64,000 nt of DNA from positions 1 to 64,000 of the forward strand of contig NZ_CALXEG010000006.1 of assembly GCF_944387275.1 (NCBI RefSeq), in the 5' to 3' direction. The position numbers and the translations under genes were made by a program. Under the pieces are notes generated by a model. That model did not search any database, was not told where the DNA came from, and saw only the letters and a list, made by a program, of their open reading frames with translations. Origin of the DNA: an uncultured Pseudoflavonifractor sp. (GTDB taxonomy: Bacteria > Bacillota > Clostridia > Oscillospirales > Oscillospiraceae). Below are positions 35,039 to 42,688 of this stretch, one piece after another. Each line of letters begins with the position of its first letter. Position 1 is the first letter of the stretch.

Positions 35039-36481
35039 TCAGAAGCTGAAGCCATAGATAAAAGACTGGGCGTCGTACCCTGCGCCGTAGCTGCCCAGCA
35101 CCACGCAGGAGAAGAGCAGGAACCACAGCGCCAGCCACCGCGCCGGGCGGGGGGCGGAGAGGTAGTCGGCGGTGATGTCGTGGTTGACCGACCGCAGGTC
35201 CACGACCAGCAGTACCACCAGCCCGAAGAGGGCCGCCAGCAGCTCCCAACGGTCCAGACCCATGCTGGTGAAGACCCACAGGGGCCCGTGGAGCATGCCG
35301 GACAGAATGTCCAGCCCGGTGGACACCGATCCGGCCTTGAAGAACACAAAGGCCGCTGTGGCCAGCAGGAAGGTGCAGAAAATCTGCCACAGCCGCAGGG
35401 GCCAGCCGTCCTCTTTCAGATGGAGGGCGCTGTGGACCTTGCCCCGGAGAGGGGCGGTGACGCCGCCGATGACCTGATACAGGCCGTTGAGCAGTCCCCA
35501 CACCACAAAGGTCATGGCCGCGCCGTGCCACAGCCCGCTGACGGCAAAGACGATGAGCACGTTCAGGTACTTCCGGGCCGTGCCCCGCCGGGAGCCGCCC
35601 AGGGGGATATAGAGGTAGTCCCGGAACCAGAAGGACAGGGACATGTGCCACCGCCGCCAGAACTCCGCGATGGAGCGGGAGAAGAAGGGGGTGCGGAAGT
35701 TCTCTATCAGGGAGAAGCCCATGGCCCGGGCGGTGCCCAGGGCCATGTCGGAGTAGGAGGAGAAGTCACAGTAGAGCTGGAGGGAGAAGGCCACGGCGGC
35801 CCCCGCCAGCTGGAGGGCGCCGAAGTCCTGGGGCGCGGTAAAGATGGTGTTCACCAGCACGGCCAGCCGGTCAGCCAGCACCAGCTTCTTGAATGCGCCC
35901 CACAGGAACCGGAACAGTCCGGCCCGGAACTCGTCCCAGTCGAACCGGTGCTCCGAGCGGAACTGGGGCAGCAGCTGGTCCGCCCGGGCAATGGGGCCGG
36001 AGACGATGTGGGGGAAGAAGGAGAGAAACAGGGCGTAGAGGAGCAGATCCCGCTCCGCCGGAACCTTGCCCCGGTACACGTCGATGACGTACCCCATGGC
36101 CTGGAACAGGTAGAAGGAGATGCCCACGGGCATCAGGATGTCCAGCACCGGGGCCGAGAAGGAGAAGCCCAGAGCGCCCAGGCCCCGCCCTACCAGGGAC
36201 AGGGCGAAGTTCAGGTACTTGAACACGAACAGCAGCAGGCCCAGGATCACCAGGCAGGCCGCCAGGGCGCCCTTGCTTTTCTTCCGCTCCAGCAGCCGCC
36301 CGGTCAGGTAGGATGCGGCGATGGTGAAGAGCAGAAAGGTGAGATATACTGGCTTGGCGCACAGGTAGAAGAACCAGCTGGCCAGCAGCAGCCAGGGGTT
36401 GCGGGCCCGCTGAGGCAGCAGGAAAAAGACCAGCGCCGTCACGGGAAAGAAGCAGAAGAACTGCGGCGTGAGGAAGGTCAC
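35039..36481 (-). CDS. MBOAT family O-acyltransferase (AlgI/DltB-like)
   Basis: A 480-residue polytopic membrane protein of the MBOAT family. Signatures include LQLYCDFSSYSDMALGTARAMGF, carrying the conserved YCDFSSYSDMA, then FRTPFFSRSIAEFWRRWHMSL and the probable catalytic His in SGLWHGAAMTFVVWGLLNG. It moves activated acyl groups across the membrane for polymer O-acylation with the SGNH partner encoded next. The start is GTG 36481 with a weak Shine-Dalgarno. The promoter sits inside the end of the upstream acyltransferase gene. Confidence 0.93.
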   Translation of the reverse strand: MTFLTPQFFCFFPVTALVFFLLPQRARNPWLLLASWFFYLCAKPVYLTFLLFTIAASYLTGRLLERKKSKGALAACLVILGLLLFVFKYLNFALSLVGRGLGALGFSFSAPVLDILMPVGISFYLFQAMGYVIDVYRGKVPAERDLLLYALFLSFFPHIVSGPIARADQLLPQFRSEHRFDWDEFRAGLFRFLWGAFKKLVLADRLAVLVNTIFTAPQDFGALQLAGAAVAFSLQLYCDFSSYSDMALGTARAMGFSLIENFRTPFFSRSIAEFWRRWHMSLSFWFRDYLYIPLGGSRRGTARKYLNVLIVFAVSGLWHGAAMTFVVWGLLNGLYQVIGGVTAPLRGKVHSALHLKEDGWPLRLWQIFCTFLLATAAFVFFKAGSVSTGLDILSGMLHGPLWVFTSMGLDRWELLAALFGLVVLLVVDLRSVNHDITADYLSAPRPARWLALWFLLFSCVVLGSYGAGYDAQSFIYGFSF

Positions 36482-36512
36482 GGAGTCACCGCCTTTTCAA
36501 AAAGTAGGTACT

Positions 36513-36541
36513 ATTTTAGCCGATATAGCGGGGAAAGTCAA
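36513..36541 (-). promoter_or_regulatory. Promoter of the MBOAT-SGNH operon
   Basis: On the minus strand TTGACT (36536-36541) overlaps the stop codon of the acyltransferase gene; 17-bp spacer; TAAAAT (36513-36518). Confidence 0.75.
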
Positions 36542-37611
36542 TTTACCGGCGTGCCGCGACCCGTACGGAGGCGACCGATGACACGCCCACCCGCCCGGAA
36601 GATCAGGCTGCGCACATAGTCCACGCCGATGCCCGCGATAAAGATGGCCAGACCGATGGCCAGGGCTCCGGCCAGGCACAGGGGCGTGGAGAGTTGGGCC
36701 AGAAATGCGGTCCGGCCCGCCAGCAGGTGGGACCACACAAGCGGGTGGGTGTGGAGCAGGTACACGCCGAAGGACAGGGGCGCGCAGAAGGACATCACCC
36801 GGGCTATGGGAGCGGGCAGGGCAGGCATACGGCACAGGGCCAGGAACAGGCACAGGGCGGCCAGAAGGATGAGGGGAGAGGTGTAGGACAGGAGGATCCC
36901 CCATTTAAAAAAGGCACCGGGCTGGGATACGCCGAAGGTCTTGCCCGCCAGGGCGAGCAGAGAGAATCCCGCATATCCGGCCAGCAGCAGCCAGGGCTGG
37001 GGCAGGCGGGCGGGGGGATGGAGCCGCAGGTATCCGCCCAGCAGGTAGAGCACCGCCAGCCAGGCCACGCTGTACCCGCCCCGGGTGGAGAAAATCTCCT
37101 CCGGGGAGATGAAATCGGCCAGGGAAAAGACAGCAATCAGCGCCAGAACCAGCCGTTTGGCAGAAGCAGGGGACAGGGCGGTGAGGGCGCTGTCCAGGAA
37201 GGGCATCAGCAGGAAAAGGGCGAAATAGGCGCTGAAATACCAGTAGGTGCCGTTGAGCACCGGAAAAAAGGGCGCGATCATGTCCCGGACACGGAGAGAG
37301 CCGGGGTCAAGCAGGCCGAACAGGACCGTGAGCGCGGCGGAGTAAAACGCCGCCTGGAGCCAGAGGGCGCCCAGCCGGGAGAGGGGGTGCCTCCGTCCCA
37401 CGCCCAGGTAACCGCTGAGCAGGCCGTAGCAGTTCACCGCGCAGGAGCACAGGGCCTCCAGGCTCCAGAGGGCCCACCAGCGGAGGGAGCCGGGCGGCAG
37501 GGCGGAGAGCAGGCCGCCCACGCCGGAGATGTGGAGCAGGACCACCATCAGCATGGACCCGTTGCGCAGGACGTCCGGGCCGGAGAGCCGGGCATTGGTG
37601 GATGGGGACAA
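36538..37611 (-). CDS. Acyltransferase family 3 membrane protein
   Basis: A 357-residue polytopic protein of the acyltransferase-3 (OafA/WecH-like) family: N-terminal LRNGSMLMVVLLHISGVGG with the family His in helix 1, about ten hydrophobic segments, and NGTYWYFSAYFALFLLMPFL typical of the group. It probably O-acetylates a surface glycan. The start is TTG 37611, 8 nt after GGAGG. It is followed by the MBOAT-SGNH operon, which has its own promoter, so the three genes form an envelope acylation cluster and may also be co-transcribed. Confidence 0.88.
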   Translation of the reverse strand: MSPSTNARLSGPDVLRNGSMLMVVLLHISGVGGLLSALPPGSLRWWALWSLEALCSCAVNCYGLLSGYLGVGRRHPLSRLGALWLQAAFYSAALTVLFGLLDPGSLRVRDMIAPFFPVLNGTYWYFSAYFALFLLMPFLDSALTALSPASAKRLVLALIAVFSLADFISPEEIFSTRGGYSVAWLAVLYLLGGYLRLHPPARLPQPWLLLAGYAGFSLLALAGKTFGVSQPGAFFKWGILLSYTSPLILLAALCLFLALCRMPALPAPIARVMSFCAPLSFGVYLLHTHPLVWSHLLAGRTAFLAQLSTPLCLAGALAIGLAIFIAGIGVDYVRSLIFRAGGRVIGRLRTGRGTPVN

Positions 37612-37665
37612 GAATATCGCCTCCCTGACGTAGATCTGTCATGTTCTGCGGAGGTAGCTGCTCTC

Positions 37666-37694
37666 ATCATAGGGAGGGCGAGGGAGAATGTCAA
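37666..37694 (-). promoter_or_regulatory. Promoter of the acyltransferase gene
   Basis: On the minus strand a perfect TTGACA (37689-37694), 17-bp spacer, TATGAT (37666-37671), about 50 nt before the TTG start. Confidence 0.82.
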
Positions 37695-37803
37695 GCCCCG
37701 GGCCATACAGCAAAGCTTTAACTTATTTTAATAAAACACCTATGGAAGAAATAAGATTACTCTGCTATGCTTGGCGGTACCTGGGAGAAGGAGGATATTG
37801 TCC

Positions 37804-38343
37804 ATGGAATTGCTGCTCAACATACTGCGCGTCATTCTGGCCCTGCTGGCCGCGGCGGCGGTGGGGACGCTGATTTTCTTCAAGCTGACCGCCGGCCTCC
37901 GGGACAGCCGCCGCCGCTGGGCGGAAAAGCGGGTGGGGCAGGGGGAGCGGAAGGCCCTGCTCCTGTACCAGCCCTCCAACGCCAGGCGCAACGTGCCCCA
38001 GGCGGAGGCGCTGGCCGCCCGCCTGGCGGAGATGGGCTATGCCGTGACGGTGAACCACCCCTCGGAGGACCTGCCCTATGCGCCCGGAGACTACGACCTG
38101 CTGGTGTTCGGCACCCCCGTCTACCTGGGGGAGACCGCCCGGCCGCTGCGCCGGTATCTGGAGACCCACCCCTTCACTGGCAAGCGGGTGCTGCTGTATG
38201 TGGACGGCCTGGACCTGGAGCACGCCCCTGAGCTGGAGCCGCTGAAGGAGCTGGTGCCCCCGGGCAATGAGCTCCACGCCGTCAAGGTGGCGCCCCGGGA
38301 CCGGGCGGGACTGCTGGCCTTTGCCGCGGAATACGGAGGCTGA
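37804..38343 (+). CDS. Membrane-anchored flavodoxin-like protein
   Basis: A 179-residue protein with an N-terminal membrane helix (residues about 3-28) and a flavodoxin-like alpha/beta domain: KALLLYQPSNARRNVPQAEAL, then DYDLLVFGTPVYLGETARPLRRYL and KRVLLYVDGLDLE. The usual phosphate loop (S/T-x-T-G-x-T) is replaced by QPSNARRN, so FMN binding is uncertain. Start ATG 37804 has GGAGG 9 nt upstream. It is followed by the SSB-like gene. Confidence 0.7.
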   Translation: MELLLNILRVILALLAAAAVGTLIFFKLTAGLRDSRRRWAEKRVGQGERKALLLYQPSNARRNVPQAEALAARLAEMGYAVTVNHPSEDLPYAPGDYDLLVFGTPVYLGETARPLRRYLETHPFTGKRVLLYVDGLDLEHAPELEPLKELVPPGNELHAVKVAPRDRAGLLAFAAEYGG

Positions 38344-38419
38344 GGGCGTGGTCATAGTGAGGGACAAACCTGCATATATATCTCACATCCTGAGAAACGA
38401 CACGGGAGTGTGGATTGGT

Positions 38420-39067
38420 ATGCAGACAGACTGGAACGAGAACCATGCCTTCCTGCGGGGCGAGGCGGTGGCGGCGCCTGTGGTCTCCCACGAGAACCGG
38501 GGCGTCACCTACTGGACCTTCCCCCTGCGGGTGGAGCGGCTGTCCGGCGCGGAGGACCGGCTCAACGTGGTGGTCTCCGCCGGGCAGCTGGAGCAGTGCC
38601 CGGTGACGCCGGGGACAGAGTTGGAGATCGAGGGGGAGGTCCGCTCCTTCAACAACAAGAGCGGCCGGGGCAGCCGGCTGGTCATCACCCTCTTTGCCCG
38701 CAGCCTGCGCCGGGCGGAGGGGGAGCACGCCAACGACCTGTCCCTGGCCGGGGTGCTGTGCAAGCCGCCGGTGCTCCGCCGAACTCCGCTTGGCCGGGAC
38801 ATCTGCGACCTGATGCTGGCGGTGAACCGCCGGTACGGCCGGGCGGACTACCTGCCCTGCATCGTGTGGGGTTCCCTGGCCCAGCGGTGCGCCTCCCTCA
38901 GCGTGGGGGACGGCGTACGGCTGGAGGGCCGGCTTCAGAGCCGGCAGTACATCAAGGTGGAGAACGGACAGAACCTGACCCGCACCGCCTTTGAGGTGTC
39001 GGTGATGAAGCTGGAGCCGGCGGGAGCGGCTATCCTGCCGGAGCAGACTCAACAGGCGTCCCTCTGA
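38420..39067 (+). CDS. Single-stranded DNA-binding (OB-fold) protein-like
   Basis: A 215-residue protein related to the clostridial SSB-like family. The first half (NENHAFLRGEAVAAPVVSHE, then GVTYWTFPLRVERLSGAED) and the second half (LAGVLCKPPVLRRTPLGRDI, then RRYGRADYLPCIVWGSLAQR) each look like one OB-fold, so the protein may hold two. It lacks the acidic tail of housekeeping SSB. ATG 38420 matches the usual family start; an upstream GTG (38348) with GGAGG 8 nt away is in frame and would add 24 residues. Confidence 0.78.
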   Translation: MQTDWNENHAFLRGEAVAAPVVSHENRGVTYWTFPLRVERLSGAEDRLNVVVSAGQLEQCPVTPGTELEIEGEVRSFNNKSGRGSRLVITLFARSLRRAEGEHANDLSLAGVLCKPPVLRRTPLGRDICDLMLAVNRRYGRADYLPCIVWGSLAQRCASLSVGDGVRLEGRLQSRQYIKVENGQNLTRTAFEVSVMKLEPAGAAILPEQTQQASL

Positions 39068-39077
39068 CCGCAGAACA

Positions 39078-39108
39078 GAGACGGTCTCCCCGCTGTGGGA
39101 GACCGTCT
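39078..39108 (+). repeat. Terminator-like hairpin, copy 1 of a 31-bp direct repeat
   Basis: AGACGGTCTCCC pairs with GGGAGACCGTCT around CGCTGT. An identical 31-bp copy lies exactly 250 bp downstream. Copy 1 lacks a T-run. Confidence 0.9.
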
Positions 39109-39329
39109 CAGCATGTCGAAAAATCTCTGTTCAAACGCGATGGCCTGGATTGCGGCGGGGGAGTTCGAGGGGGCAGCCGCCCGCCTCGAATGGAATCGAA
39201 TGCCCCGCAAGCCTTGCGATGCAAGGGTTGCGGCGAGCAGAGCGAGGACTTTTGTACCGCTGTACGGTACAAAAGTAACGGCATTTTTCAGGCTGTCGAA
39301 AAAGTTCTTGGACTTTTTCGACAGCCTGA
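39108..39329. mobile_element. MITE-like element between two copies of a hairpin
   Basis: The roughly 220-bp segment starts TCAGCATGTCGAAAAA and ends with the reverse complement of TCAGGCTGTCGAAAAA, so it has 16-bp terminal inverted repeats with two mismatches. An inner copy of the repeat makes a perfect 18-bp stem with the right end (39288-39329), and a TTTTGTACCG/CGGTACAAAA palindrome (39250-39274) is inside. It encodes no protein. The 31-bp direct repeats flanking it could be a duplicated target. Calling it mobile is an inference. Confidence 0.55.
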
Positions 39330-39358
39330 GACGGTCTCCCCGCTGTGGGAGACCGTCT
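39328..39358 (+). repeat. Terminator-like hairpin, copy 2 of the 31-bp direct repeat
   Basis: Identical to 39078-39108; followed by TTTGACA, so its short T-run merges into the -35 of the LtaS-type gene. Confidence 0.9.
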
Positions 39359-39387
39359 TTGACAGAATCTGATTCTTACGCTATAAT
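39359..39387 (+). promoter_or_regulatory. Promoter of the LtaS-type gene
   Basis: A full consensus sigma-A promoter: TTGACA (39359-39364), 17-bp spacer, TATAAT (39382-39387). Confidence 0.9.
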
Positions 39388-39423
39388 AACATCTTACATC
39401 CTTTTGCGGGGGAAATCGTACAA

Positions 39424-41286
39424 ATGAACCAACTGCTGAGACGAGAGAGAACATATGGGGCGGGGACAGAGTCGGAAGCGCGCTGTGCCGTACTCCCGGA
39501 CAGCCGCCGGTGGGCGGTGCTGCTGGCGGTGCTGCTGCTGACGCCCTTTACCGCGGTGTGGCTGATGCAGCTGGCCTACGGCGTGCCGCCGTGGGCCATG
39601 CCGCTACCTGCGGCAGCGGCCAATGCCCTCTGTATCGCCCTGCTCTACTGGCCGCTGTGCGGCCTGACCGGGCAGGTAAGGCGCTGCTGCTGCGGCATCC
39701 ACATCGCGGCGGGCGCCTGGGGCGCGGCCAACTATTTTGTCAACCTCTTCCGGGGCACGCCCATCCTGCCCTGGGACTTCTCTGCCCTGGGTACCGCAGC
39801 CGACGTGGCGGGGAGCTACCGCTTTGTCCCCACCTGGCAGATGTGCCTGGCGGCTGCCCTGGCCGCGGCACTGGTGTGGGGACTGAGACGGAAGCAGGTG
39901 CGGAGCAAGCTGCGGCTGACGGGCTGGAAGGCCCGGCTGGGGGTGGCCTGCGCCGGGCTGGCCTGCCTGTTTTTCCTGCTTCCCACCAGTCGGCTGGGAG
40001 AGCTGGGGGTGGTCACCGACGTGTGGGACCCTGCCGGGTCCTACCGCGCCAGCGGCTGCCTGGCCACCTTCCTGCGCAACACCGAGTTCCTGGAGGTGGA
40101 CAAGCCGGCGGACACCTCGCCGGAGGGCGTGGACCGGCTCATGTCCCAGGCGTCTGGCCCGACAGGAACGGCGGCCGTCCCGGAGCGGCCCAACGTGATC
40201 GCCATTATGAACGAGTCCTGGGCGGATTTTGAGTTCTTCGGCAATCTGGACCTGAGCGAGAGCGTGGTGGACTATGTCAGCACTCTGGACAACGGGGTAT
40301 TCGGCCACGCCTATACCTCCGTGTTTGGCGCGGGCACCAGCGCCAGCGAGTTTGAATTTCTCACCGGCAACTCCATGGCCTTTCTCCCCTCCGGCAGCAT
40401 CCCCTATCAGCAGTATGTGCTGGAGCCCACCTATTCCCTGGCATCCCTGCTCAAGGAGCAGGGGTACAGCACCCTGGCCTTTCACCCGGGCACCCGCACC
40501 TCCTGGCAGCGGGACCGGGCCTATCCCCTGCTGGGCTTTGACAGCTTCAAATGCGGCGACGATATGGCCGTGCCCCAGACTATGGAGCACGGCTATGTGA
40601 GCGACCAGTCGGACTTCGAGCAGGTCATATGGGAGCTGGAGCACAAGGAGGCGGACAAACCCCTGTTCCTTTTCAACGTCACCATTCAGAACCACGGCAG
40701 CTACACCGTGGAGGACTACCCGGCGGAGGTGACGGTGGCCGACGAGCCGGGGAAGTACCCCATGGCGGAGCAGTACCTCACCCTGGCCAACAAGAGCGAC
40801 CAGGCCTTCCGCACGCTGATCGAGTACCTCTCCCAGCTGGACGAGCCCACCATTTTAGTCATGTTCGGCGACCATCAGCCCTCGGTGGAGCAGGAATTCC
40901 TGGACAAGGCCTACGGCGTCACCCAGGGGGAGATGACCATGGAGCAGTACATGGGCAAATACCAGGTGCCCTTTGTGGTTTGGGCCAACTATCCCCTTCC
41001 GGAGGAGGTGCCCCAGGTGACCAGTCTGAACTTTCTGGCCCTGTACGTGCTGCGCTGCGCCGGGCTGGAGGGCACGGCCTGGGACAATTTCCTCTGGGAC
41101 GTGCAGGAGCAGCTGCCTGCCATGACCTTTGTGGGGTACACGGACACCAGCGGCCACGCGTACAGCCACCTGGAGCAGAATGAGTATACCGGCCTGATCG
41201 AGCAGTACCGGCAGGTGCAGTACAACAACCTCTTCGGCGGCCGGGACCGGCGGGAGCAGTATTTTTCCCTGAGAGCGGGGCAATAA
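39424..41286 (+). CDS. LTA synthase family sulfatase-fold enzyme
   Basis: A 620-residue membrane enzyme that transfers glycerol-phosphate-type groups to a surface polymer outside the membrane. About five N-terminal membrane helices (residues about 30-190) precede the extracellular sulfatase-fold domain: VIAIMNESWADFEFF (metal ligand Glu264), the catalytic Thr305 in FGAGTSASEFEFLTGN, and the metal-binding FGDHQPS (Asp483, His484). All key residues seen in LtaS are present. It has a consensus promoter, but the MITE-like element just upstream means its control may have changed. Confidence 0.92.
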   Translation: MNQLLRRERTYGAGTESEARCAVLPDSRRWAVLLAVLLLTPFTAVWLMQLAYGVPPWAMPLPAAAANALCIALLYWPLCGLTGQVRRCCCGIHIAAGAWGAANYFVNLFRGTPILPWDFSALGTAADVAGSYRFVPTWQMCLAAALAAALVWGLRRKQVRSKLRLTGWKARLGVACAGLACLFFLLPTSRLGELGVVTDVWDPAGSYRASGCLATFLRNTEFLEVDKPADTSPEGVDRLMSQASGPTGTAAVPERPNVIAIMNESWADFEFFGNLDLSESVVDYVSTLDNGVFGHAYTSVFGAGTSASEFEFLTGNSMAFLPSGSIPYQQYVLEPTYSLASLLKEQGYSTLAFHPGTRTSWQRDRAYPLLGFDSFKCGDDMAVPQTMEHGYVSDQSDFEQVIWELEHKEADKPLFLFNVTIQNHGSYTVEDYPAEVTVADEPGKYPMAEQYLTLANKSDQAFRTLIEYLSQLDEPTILVMFGDHQPSVEQEFLDKAYGVTQGEMTMEQYMGKYQVPFVVWANYPLPEEVPQVTSLNFLALYVLRCAGLEGTAWDNFLWDVQEQLPAMTFVGYTDTSGHAYSHLEQNEYTGLIEQYRQVQYNNLFGGRDRREQYFSLRAGQ

Positions 41287-41436
41287 ACAGGGGAGCGCGC
41301 CGCGCATTTTAAAATGAAACAGGGCGTGTGCTGCAAAAATTTGGCGCAAGCGGGGGCGAATATAAAAATCTCACGGGGCAAAGCTATGTTCGGATTCTCA
41401 ATCCAACAAACTTAAACACAAGGAGATGCACAAGCT

Positions 41437-41631
41437 ATGACCAGTTCCAACAAGGCTGTTGTCCCCAGCGCCCGTGAGGCTCTCGACAAGTTCAAGATGG
41501 AGGCCGCCTCCGAGGTGGGCGTCAACCTGAAGCAGGGCTACAACGGTGACCTGACCTCCCGTGAGGCCGGCTCCGTGGGCGGCCAGATGGTCAAGAAGAT
41601 GATCCAGGCCTACGAGAACGGCATGCAGTAA
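41437..41631 (+). CDS. Alpha/beta-type small acid-soluble spore protein
   Basis: A 64-residue DNA-protecting spore protein, the clearest sign that this organism makes endospores. Conserved blocks are present: LDKFKMEAASEVGV, where MEAASEVG resembles the GPR protease cleavage site, and DLTSREAGSVGGQMVKKMI. Expected to be made in the forespore under sigma-G; no convincing sigma-G promoter could be picked by eye in the 150-bp leader. AAGGAG lies 11 nt before the ATG. Confidence 0.95.
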   Translation: MTSSNKAVVPSAREALDKFKMEAASEVGVNLKQGYNGDLTSREAGSVGGQMVKKMIQAYENGMQ

Positions 41632-41678
41632 CCCCTGGGCCATCCGGACCGGAAGACCCCGGACGGTGCTCTGAAAAA

Positions 41679-41718
41679 GGCGAGGCGCGCGGTGTATGCC
41701 GCGCGCCTCGCCTTTTTT
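41679..41718 (+). terminator. Terminator of the SASP gene
   Basis: A perfect 14-bp GC-rich stem (41679-41692 with 41699-41712), TGTATG loop, then TTTTTT. Its core is nearly identical to the terminator at 48975-49012. Confidence 0.93.
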
Positions 41719-41819
41719 CCAGCCGGCCGTTTCCAGGACGGCGTGGGGCGGAAATGGCGGGATTTCGCGGACAAAAACATAAAAAACATGCCACTTTTTG
41801 GCGAAAATAACAAAAAACG

Positions 41820-41848
41820 TTGACGAAGTTGGGCGATTAGTATATTAT
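41820..41848 (+). promoter_or_regulatory. Promoter of the LytTR two-component operon
   Basis: TTGACG (41820-41825), 17-bp spacer, TATTAT (41843-41848); start near 41855. Confidence 0.7.
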
Positions 41849-41926
41849 AATATCAATTGTAAACTGATTTTGAGGCCGCCTTCCTGGAGACGGGCTCTCC
41901 GACACAAGGCATATGGGGGGATCCCT

Positions 41927-42688
41927 GTGGTAAGGATTGGGATCGTGGATGACGAAAAAGAGGCCAGAGAGCAGCTGCGGGCCGCGATCAGACGGTTTGA
42001 AGAAGAGTACCAGGTGGAGTTCGAGATACAGGAGTTTGACAGCGCGCAGGCCTACCTGGCCGACCCGAACAACGACTGCGACATCCTATACATGGACATC
42101 GACATGCCCAAAATGACAGGGATGGAGCTGGCCGAGCGGATCCGGGAGACGAACGGAGAGATCATCCTGATCTTCTGCACCAATCTGGAGCAGTTCGCCC
42201 TGAACGGGTACAGCGTCTCCGCCCTGGGCTTTCTGGTAAAGCCGGTGCAGTGGTACCCCCTCCGGCTGTACCTGGAACGGGCGCTGAAGGTGATAGAGAA
42301 GCGGACCCGGCGGGCACAGCAGCCGGAGATGAGGCGGATCGTGATCAAGGACGGGACAGTCTCGAAGGTGGTGGACGCGGCGTCCATCCGGTATGTGGAG
42401 GTCCAGCAGCACTATCTTTTTTACCACATGCAGGGCGATTCGGCCGGCCGGGACACCGTGGTCAAGACCCGCGGGACCATGCAGGAGGCCACCGATCTGC
42501 TGGTGCCCCGGGGATTTGTGCGCTGCAGCTCCAGCTTTCTGGTCAATCTGGAGCATATCACGGCGGTGAGCCGCATGAACGTCTACCTGGGGGAGGAGGC
42601 CCTGCCCTTGGGGAGGACGTACAAGGACGCATTCACCAGGGAATTTTCCCGTTTTCTGGCGAAAAAGGGATGGGGTGATCCGTGTTGA
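41927..42688 (+). CDS. LytTR family response regulator
   Basis: A 253-residue response regulator: receiver domain (residues 1-125; acidic pocket VDDE, phosphoacceptor Asp57 in LYMDIDMPKMTG, Lys in FLVKPVQ) and a C-terminal LytTR DNA-binding domain (RYVEVQQHYLFYHM and FVRCSSSFLVNLEHITAV). The start is GTG 41927, 6 nt after a G-rich Shine-Dalgarno, which begins the receiver exactly. It is co-transcribed with the GHKL kinase that overlaps its end by 7 nt. Confidence 0.93.
   Translation: MVRIGIVDDEKEAREQLRAAIRRFEEEYQVEFEIQEFDSAQAYLADPNNDCDILYMDIDMPKMTGMELAERIRETNGEIILIFCTNLEQFALNGYSVSALGFLVKPVQWYPLRLYLERALKVIEKRTRRAQQPEMRRIVIKDGTVSKVVDAASIRYVEVQQHYLFYHMQGDSAGRDTVVKTRGTMQEATDLLVPRGFVRCSSSFLVNLEHITAVSRMNVYLGEEALPLGRTYKDAFTREFSRFLAKKGWGDPC

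Noticed and set aside
34046-36619. An 857-codon plus-strand frame opposite the MBOAT and SGNH genes
   Set aside because: Low-complexity Gly/Gln/His-rich translation typical of an antisense shadow; the minus-strand genes are well supported.
41287-41436. Sigma-G promoter for the SASP gene
   Set aside because: The best candidate (GCAAA with GAATATA, 18 nt apart) matches the forespore consensus too poorly to report.
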